Shown piece after piece: positions 60,666 through 64,000 of a stretch of 64,000 bases of DNA. The stretch is taken from the NCBI GenBank assembly GCA_964645645.1, contig CAZYBC010000004.1, positions 10,346 through 74,345 of the forward strand, written 5' to 3'. Position 1 is the first letter of the stretch. Every line of letters starts with the position of its first letter. The stretch is from CAZYBC01 sp964645645. Lineage in GTDB: Bacteria > Patescibacteriota > Microgenomatia > UBA1400 > PJMF01. The position numbers were made by a program, and so were the translations under genes. The notes beneath the pieces were generated by a model. That model searched no databases, had not been told where the DNA came from, and worked only from the letters and a program-made list of their open reading frames with translations.

Positions 60666-61619
60666 GTGAAGCTAAATAATTTATATTTAATTGCTATTAT
60701 TATTTTGTCCAGCCTATTCTTAGGAGCTTGTAATCCTTTAGATTCTAAAATGAAAGCTGGCTTGCAAGTCATTAGCCAAAATAACGAAGTTAATGTTTTT
60801 TTGGACGGAGAACTATTAGGCAAAACTCCTTACATCAATAAAAAGATGAAAGAAGGAGAATATATTCTTAAACTTGAACCGGTTGATCAAAGCCTAAGCA
60901 GCTACGAGACGTCTATTAAACTCAATAAAGCTCTATTAACTGTAGTTACCTGGAATCCTGGTAAAACCCTAGAAACCAGCGCCGGGGTCATTTATGAATT
61001 GATTCCAGTTAATAACAAAAAAACTGCCGAAGTCTCTTTTATTAGTATCCCGGATACCACCATGATTAAGTTTGACGATCAAGCTAAGCAATTTGCACCA
61101 ATGATTCTTACTGATTTAGAGCCAGGCCAACATCAATTTGAGGCTAGTTTGCCTTCTTACAAAAGTTTTAATAACGTCATTAATTTATTAGCCGGGCACC
61201 GCTTAACTATTCATCTTAAATTGGCTAAAGATTTAGGAGAATCACTTGATAATCCTAGCCCCAGTAACATCCCAGTTGCTTCTGCATCAGCTCAGCCAGC
61301 TAGCCCCAGCGGCCAACTTACTGCCAGCCCTAGCGCTATGCTTAGCCGTGATGAATTTTTAGCAACTACTGCTAGCCCCAGTGGTCAAACTTTAACTGGT
61401 AAAAGAGTTAAAATTTTAAGCACCAACTTTTTTATTGAAGGAGAAGAAGTGCTTAAGGTACGAGCAGAAGCTAATTCCAGCAGTAAAGAATTAGGCCTGG
61501 CTAAAGTTGGCCATGAATATGCTTATTTAGAGCAAGAAAGTAATGGATGGTATAAAATTAACTTTAACCAACAAACTGCGTGGGTAAGCGCTAAGTACTG
61601 TCAATTGATTTTAGAATAA
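60666..61619 (+). CDS. lipoprotein with PEGA and SH3 domains
   Basis: 317 residues, GTG start, signal peptide with lipobox LGAC (Cys about residue 21). Two PEGA-like domains (NNEVNVFLDGELLGKTPY and the later IPDTTMIKFDDQAKQFAPMI) bind carbohydrate or serve as spacers. A Ser/Pro/Ala-rich linker (ASAQPASPSGQ) follows, then a C-terminal bacterial SH3 domain (VLKVRAEANSSSKELGLA, YKINFNQQTAWVSAKYC) likely to touch peptidoglycan. An outer-surface or wall-associated protein of unknown function. Confidence 0.8.
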   Translation: MKLNNLYLIAIIILSSLFLGACNPLDSKMKAGLQVISQNNEVNVFLDGELLGKTPYINKKMKEGEYILKLEPVDQSLSSYETSIKLNKALLTVVTWNPGKTLETSAGVIYELIPVNNKKTAEVSFISIPDTTMIKFDDQAKQFAPMILTDLEPGQHQFEASLPSYKSFNNVINLLAGHRLTIHLKLAKDLGESLDNPSPSNIPVASASAQPASPSGQLTASPSAMLSRDEFLATTASPSGQTLTGKRVKILSTNFFIEGEEVLKVRAEANSSSKELGLAKVGHEYAYLEQESNGWYKINFNQQTAWVSAKYCQLILE

Positions 61620-61632
61620 GTAAAAAATTGAA

Positions 61633-61655
61633 ACAGTTAGCCAAAGGCTAACTGT
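61633..61655. repeat. 10-bp perfect hairpin between lipoprotein and SIMPL genes
   Basis: ACAGTTAGCC-AAA-GGCTAACTGT. No T-run follows on the plus strand, so it is not a classical terminator there; it may stabilise the mRNA end. Confidence 0.55.
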
Positions 61656-61693
61656 ACGGCTCAACTGCTTTTGAGCGAAATAAAAGGGAAATT

Positions 61694-62437
61694 ATGACTA
61701 TGAAAAATCTTCCGGCTGTTATTGTAACGATACTATTATTATTTGCAGGCGTTTATTTAATCCCTTGGCAAAATCTTAGCTGGGGAAAAATTGAATTAAG
61801 CCCAGCAGCCGTTGTTACTGTTACTGGTGAAGCAACCGGCATTGAAAAAAACCAACTCGCTAGTTTTACGGCTGGAGTAAGTGCCAGTGGAGCAGATAAA
61901 CAAACCACCATCAATGAAGTCAACCAAAAAGTAGAAGCCTTAATTGCCTCAGTAAAAGGTTTTGGAATTAAAGAAGAAGACATCGAAACCCAAAGCATTA
62001 GTGTCAGTGAACAACGCGAACCAATTGAAATTTACAGAAAAACTAATGGCGATTACAAATGGCACGTTAGCAACTCCATTGTGATTACTTTACGTGAAGT
62101 TAATCGCGCCTCTGAATTAGCCACTTTGTTAGGCAATAGCGGTGCTACCAATATCTATGGCCCTAATTTTAGACTTGATCAAGATAATCTTAATGAAGAT
62201 GGCTTAATGGCTCAAGCCATTGCCGATGCCCGCACTAAAGCAGAAAAAATCGCTACTGCCAGCAACCGTAAGCTCGGTAAAGTAATTAGCGTCAGCGAAA
62301 ACGGCGTGAGATCTAGCTATGATTATTATCCAATGGCCATGGGCTTAGAAAAAGCTGACTCCGCAGTCAGTGTCCCAGTTGAACCAGGCACTACCAAGAC
62401 TTATAAAAGTGTAGTGGTGGTGTTTGAGTTGAGGTAA
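61694..62437 (+). CDS. SIMPL-domain (DUF541) protein
   Basis: 247 residues: N-terminal membrane anchor (about 7-24), then a DUF541/SIMPL domain: VVTVTGEATGIEKNQLASFTAGV, VKGFGIKEEDIETQSISVSEQ, AIADARTKAEKIATASNRKLGKV and the terminal FELR. Family members are periplasmic or surface proteins linked to stress resistance (YggE-like). GGGAAATT precedes the ATG. Confidence 0.85.
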   Translation: MTMKNLPAVIVTILLLFAGVYLIPWQNLSWGKIELSPAAVVTVTGEATGIEKNQLASFTAGVSASGADKQTTINEVNQKVEALIASVKGFGIKEEDIETQSISVSEQREPIEIYRKTNGDYKWHVSNSIVITLREVNRASELATLLGNSGATNIYGPNFRLDQDNLNEDGLMAQAIADARTKAEKIATASNRKLGKVISVSENGVRSSYDYYPMAMGLEKADSAVSVPVEPGTTKTYKSVVVVFELR

Positions 62438-62445
62438 ATAAAAAT

Positions 62446-62964
62446 ATGCTAGATGAATTATTTATCAAATTTTATCAAAAATTGAATCAATTAAGACGTA
62501 TTTATATACTTAGTGCAATAATTATGTTAGTGGCCAGTATTTTCTTGAGTATTCCACAAATAGGCATGGCTGTGGAAGGTAGCTCGAGTATTCAAGAATC
62601 ATGGCCTTTTTTAGTAGTTATTTTCTTTTTACTCACTTTTTCTGTATCGTTTCTGTATTATCATGCTTGGATTTGGCCAAAAATCTATCCAGATTTTAAA
62701 ACTCTAAAACAATATAAAAAATACAAAGAAAAAGAAACTGGTCTAAAAGCCATCCGATTAAGAAAAACTACAACTTCACTTCCAATTTCAGAAATTAATT
62801 CAGCACAAAGAAATTTTAAACAATTTGACATCGATTTAATTTTTGCTGATCAAAAAGAGCTAACTCTAAGTCCATTTTCAACTTTAGAACTAGAAGATGT
62901 GCAAAATTTTTTGATGGGGTTAAATAAAAAATACCCTAAGATAAAAATTCTTCAGCTGCAATAA
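62446..62964 (+). CDS. two-TM membrane protein, unknown function
   Basis: A 172-residue protein with two hydrophobic helices (about 18-40 and 52-74) and a soluble C-terminal half of mixed charge (YKKYKEKETGLKAIRLRKT; NFKQFDIDLIFADQKELTL). The C-terminal half resembles a small PH-like or 'DUF' cytoplasmic domain but I cannot name it. It starts 8 nt after the SIMPL gene and is probably co-transcribed. Confidence 0.55.
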   Translation: MLDELFIKFYQKLNQLRRIYILSAIIMLVASIFLSIPQIGMAVEGSSSIQESWPFLVVIFFLLTFSVSFLYYHAWIWPKIYPDFKTLKQYKKYKEKETGLKAIRLRKTTTSLPISEINSAQRNFKQFDIDLIFADQKELTLSPFSTLELEDVQNFLMGLNKKYPKIKILQLQ

Positions 62965-62989
62965 AAATAAGCAATTATCCATTTATAGT

Positions 62990-63025
62990 AAAAAAAAGGG
63001 CGGCAAGTTTTTAAGCTTGCCGCCC
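62990..63025 (-). terminator. strong intrinsic terminator of the 63052-63754 operon
   Basis: GGGCGGCAAG/CTTGCCGCCC (62998-63007 and 63016-63025) forms a 10-bp GC-rich stem followed on the minus strand by eight T (62990-62997). Confidence 0.9.
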
Positions 63026-63051
63026 AAAGGGAAAAGAGAAACCTGGGGCCA

Positions 63052-63261
63052 TCAATCCTCGTAAGGATGATAGCCTCCAAAAATCATCTTCCAAAAATCC
63101 TTGATGACTTTAGGTAAAACTGTGACGCCGATAGCGGCGCAACCTCCTCCAAGCCACCAAAGATCTTTGAACGGGAGAGTAGAAAAATAGATCCACCCCC
63201 CAACGATTGTAAAGAAGGCGATAGCCGTCAAAAATGTCCTGAAGGAATCCTTCCCTTTCAT
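63052..63261 (-). CDS. small two-TM membrane protein (third of a coupled trio)
   Basis: 69 residues: MKGKDSFRTFLTAIAFFTIV, then two hydrophobic helices (about 8-28 and 33-50) and an acidic end GGYHPYED. AGGAGG stands 6 nt before the ATG at 63261, which is why I reject the longer upstream frame. It overlaps the previous gene by 4 nt (ATGA). It is rich in G+C compared with the rest of the window. Unknown function. Confidence 0.65.
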   Translation of the reverse strand: MKGKDSFRTFLTAIAFFTIVGGWIYFSTLPFKDLWWLGGGCAAIGVTVLPKVIKDFWKMIFGGYHPYED

Positions 63262-63434
63262 TGCCGGCCTCCTGGAGAAAAATAATTCCCCCAGATCAAA
63301 CCAATTGCCGCACCAACGGCAAAGACCAGACACCAAATTGAGTCAGCCTTAAAATACCAGGCTAACCCGTACGTTCCTACTGAGCAGATCAGCAGGACTA
63401 TAAGAAAAATAGGAAAACTCAGCTTTGGTTTCAT
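63258..63434 (-). CDS. small two-TM membrane protein (second of a coupled trio)
   Basis: 58 residues: MKPKLSFPIFLIVLLICSVG, a second helix around WCLVFAVGAAIGLIW, and the end SPGGRQ. Preceded by AAAGGAGG 6 nt before the ATG and overlapping both neighbours by 4 nt (ATGA). The junction GGAGGCCGGCAATGAAA before it is repeated exactly before the next gene, so the two genes may have arisen by local duplication. Confidence 0.7.
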   Translation of the reverse strand: MKPKLSFPIFLIVLLICSVGTYGLAWYFKADSIWCLVFAVGAAIGLIWGNYFSPGGRQ

Positions 63435-63754
63435 TGCCGGCCTCCTTTCTGAATCTGTGCTTCATAAATGAGCATGGCAATCACACTCGCCACAACGCCA
63501 ATAAACCACCCGTAACCAGGACAGCCCACTTTTGCTGCCATTTCTTCGGCAATAGTGGCCACTAAAAGCATGATCGCCGGGTATCCCAACCATTTCCAAG
63601 ATAAATTCGCCAGAATAATCACTCCGGCGATCAGGCCTCCCAGCCCGCCCAATAGAGCGAGAAAAAGGGGTTCGCCAAACATCTGCGTCACAATCACTCC
63701 AATGACCAAACCGATTAGACAAGATCTCCCCAGTTGCATCAACTTCCGTTTCAT
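63431..63754 (-). CDS. small multi-TM membrane protein (first of a coupled trio)
   Basis: 107 residues with about four hydrophobic helices (near residues 11-27, 30-50, 55-72 and 82-98), Gly-rich in the second (LLGGLGGLIAGVIIL), and the end QKGGRQ. GGAGG lies 6 nt before the ATG at 63754. It is first of three translation-coupled genes ended by a strong terminator. It lacks similarity to known families as far as I can tell. Base composition differs from surrounding genes, as for the gene at 23050-23418. Confidence 0.65.
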   Translation of the reverse strand: MKRKLMQLGRSCLIGLVIGVIVTQMFGEPLFLALLGGLGGLIAGVIILANLSWKWLGYPAIMLLVATIAEEMAAKVGCPGYGWFIGVVASVIAMLIYEAQIQKGGRQ

Positions 63755-63805
63755 CTCAAACCTCCGCCCCTTACCTTGATTTATTCTCATCGGTCCCGAG
63801 AATAG

Positions 63806-63851
63806 GTAAGGGATATCAATCAAGTTTTTGCGCTTAACTGATATCCCTCAC
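63806..63851. promoter_or_regulatory. 13-nt inverted repeat upstream of the small membrane operon
   Basis: GTAAGGGATATCA (63806-63818) and TGATATCCCTCAC (63839-63851) pair with one mismatch around a 20-nt centre, about 52 nt before the first ATG. The spacing suggests an operator or a hairpin in the leader. Confidence 0.5.
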
Positions 63852-63892
63852 TTATTTCTCAGGATTGATTTAGTTTCTCTTTTTTAAAGAAC

Positions 63893-63941
63893 TTTGTTGA
63901 AATTAATAAAAGCCAGCTTTTGACTTAATTAATTCAACAAA
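63893..63941. repeat. inverted repeat near the window end
   Basis: TTTGTTGAA/TTCAACAAA arms (63893-63901 and 63933-63941) with partly complementary AATTAAT sequence inside. From 63942 to the end no gene is visible; a GCAGTAAAATACTGC mini-palindrome lies near 63980. Confidence 0.4.
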
Positions 63942-64000
63942 TACACTTGAGTTCGCAAACGAAGTGCAACACTTTCAGGCAGTAAAATACTGCAAGAGAG

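Overview
The window is AT-rich, gene-dense DNA with short intergenic gaps and tight, often overlapping genes. The organism is most likely a Candidate Phyla Radiation (Patescibacteria) bacterium, possibly a Microgenomates-type lineage. This is inference, resting on the small secreted and membrane proteins, the repeated 'SEDVGW' wall-protein motif, a UvrC without an HhH tail, several AbiE-type pairs, a diversity-generating retroelement (DGR) and many apparently leaderless genes. No rRNA or other taxonomic marker is present. The standard bacterial code fits: TGA ends several genes through ATGA overlaps.

Layout. 1-3443: the end of a MacB/FtsX-like permease, a cluster of palindromic repeats, a ZIP metal transporter, and two units (a deacetylase-like protein; DUF5320 + DUF134) whose promoters carry the same 8-2-8 palindrome. 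3616-10217: an exopolysaccharide locus with a GT2 synthase fused to a GH26-like domain, two more GH26-like proteins and a PMT/ArnT-type glycosyltransferase. 10220-12936 (minus): a Fic protein with a 57-residue antitoxin, a broken HigA-like gene, a Nudix hydrolase, a DUF3795 protein and a metallophosphoesterase. 13000-14320: an IS200-type element inside a broken gene. 14465-22814 (minus): a defence operon hsdR-hsdS-hsdM-SIR2-HerA, with hsdR interrupted by one in-frame TGA. 23050-27526: a small membrane gene, tRNA-His, tRNA-Arg, a pentapeptide-repeat protein, uvrB and an AbiEii-type pair. 27703-33674: an ABC exporter and a large fibronectin-III surface protein.

33927-39791 is the highlight: a complete DGR flanked by two AbiEi/AbiEii pairs. 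A 146-nt template repeat (TR, 35522-35667) lies just before an Avd-like gene and a reverse transcriptase. A convergent gene for a membrane-anchored DUF1566/C-type-lectin-like protein ends in the matching variable repeat (VR, 37264-37409). TR and VR align without gaps. All 13 differences fall on TR adenines, and 8 of 11 in-frame Asn codons are changed.

40248-51437: uvrA, a secreted transglutaminase, uvrC, a four-TM protein, and a peptide ligase/peptidase module (7TM protein, ATP-grasp + retropepsin, DUF1704 metallopeptidase, second ATP-grasp). 51500-53420: a PKD surface protein with a QPETG sorting signal beside its sortase. 53472-62964: small unknown proteins, a repeat/coiled-coil protein, clpB, tRNA-Ile, lon, a PEGA/SH3 lipoprotein, a SIMPL-domain protein and a membrane protein. 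63052-63754: three tiny membrane genes, more GC-rich and with strong Shine-Dalgarno sites, like the gene at 23050-23418.

A family of palindromic elements with a conserved 17-nt core and unrelated but self-complementary arms recurs in intergenic DNA at 254-463, 27562-27683, 38176-38242 and 40084-40130.
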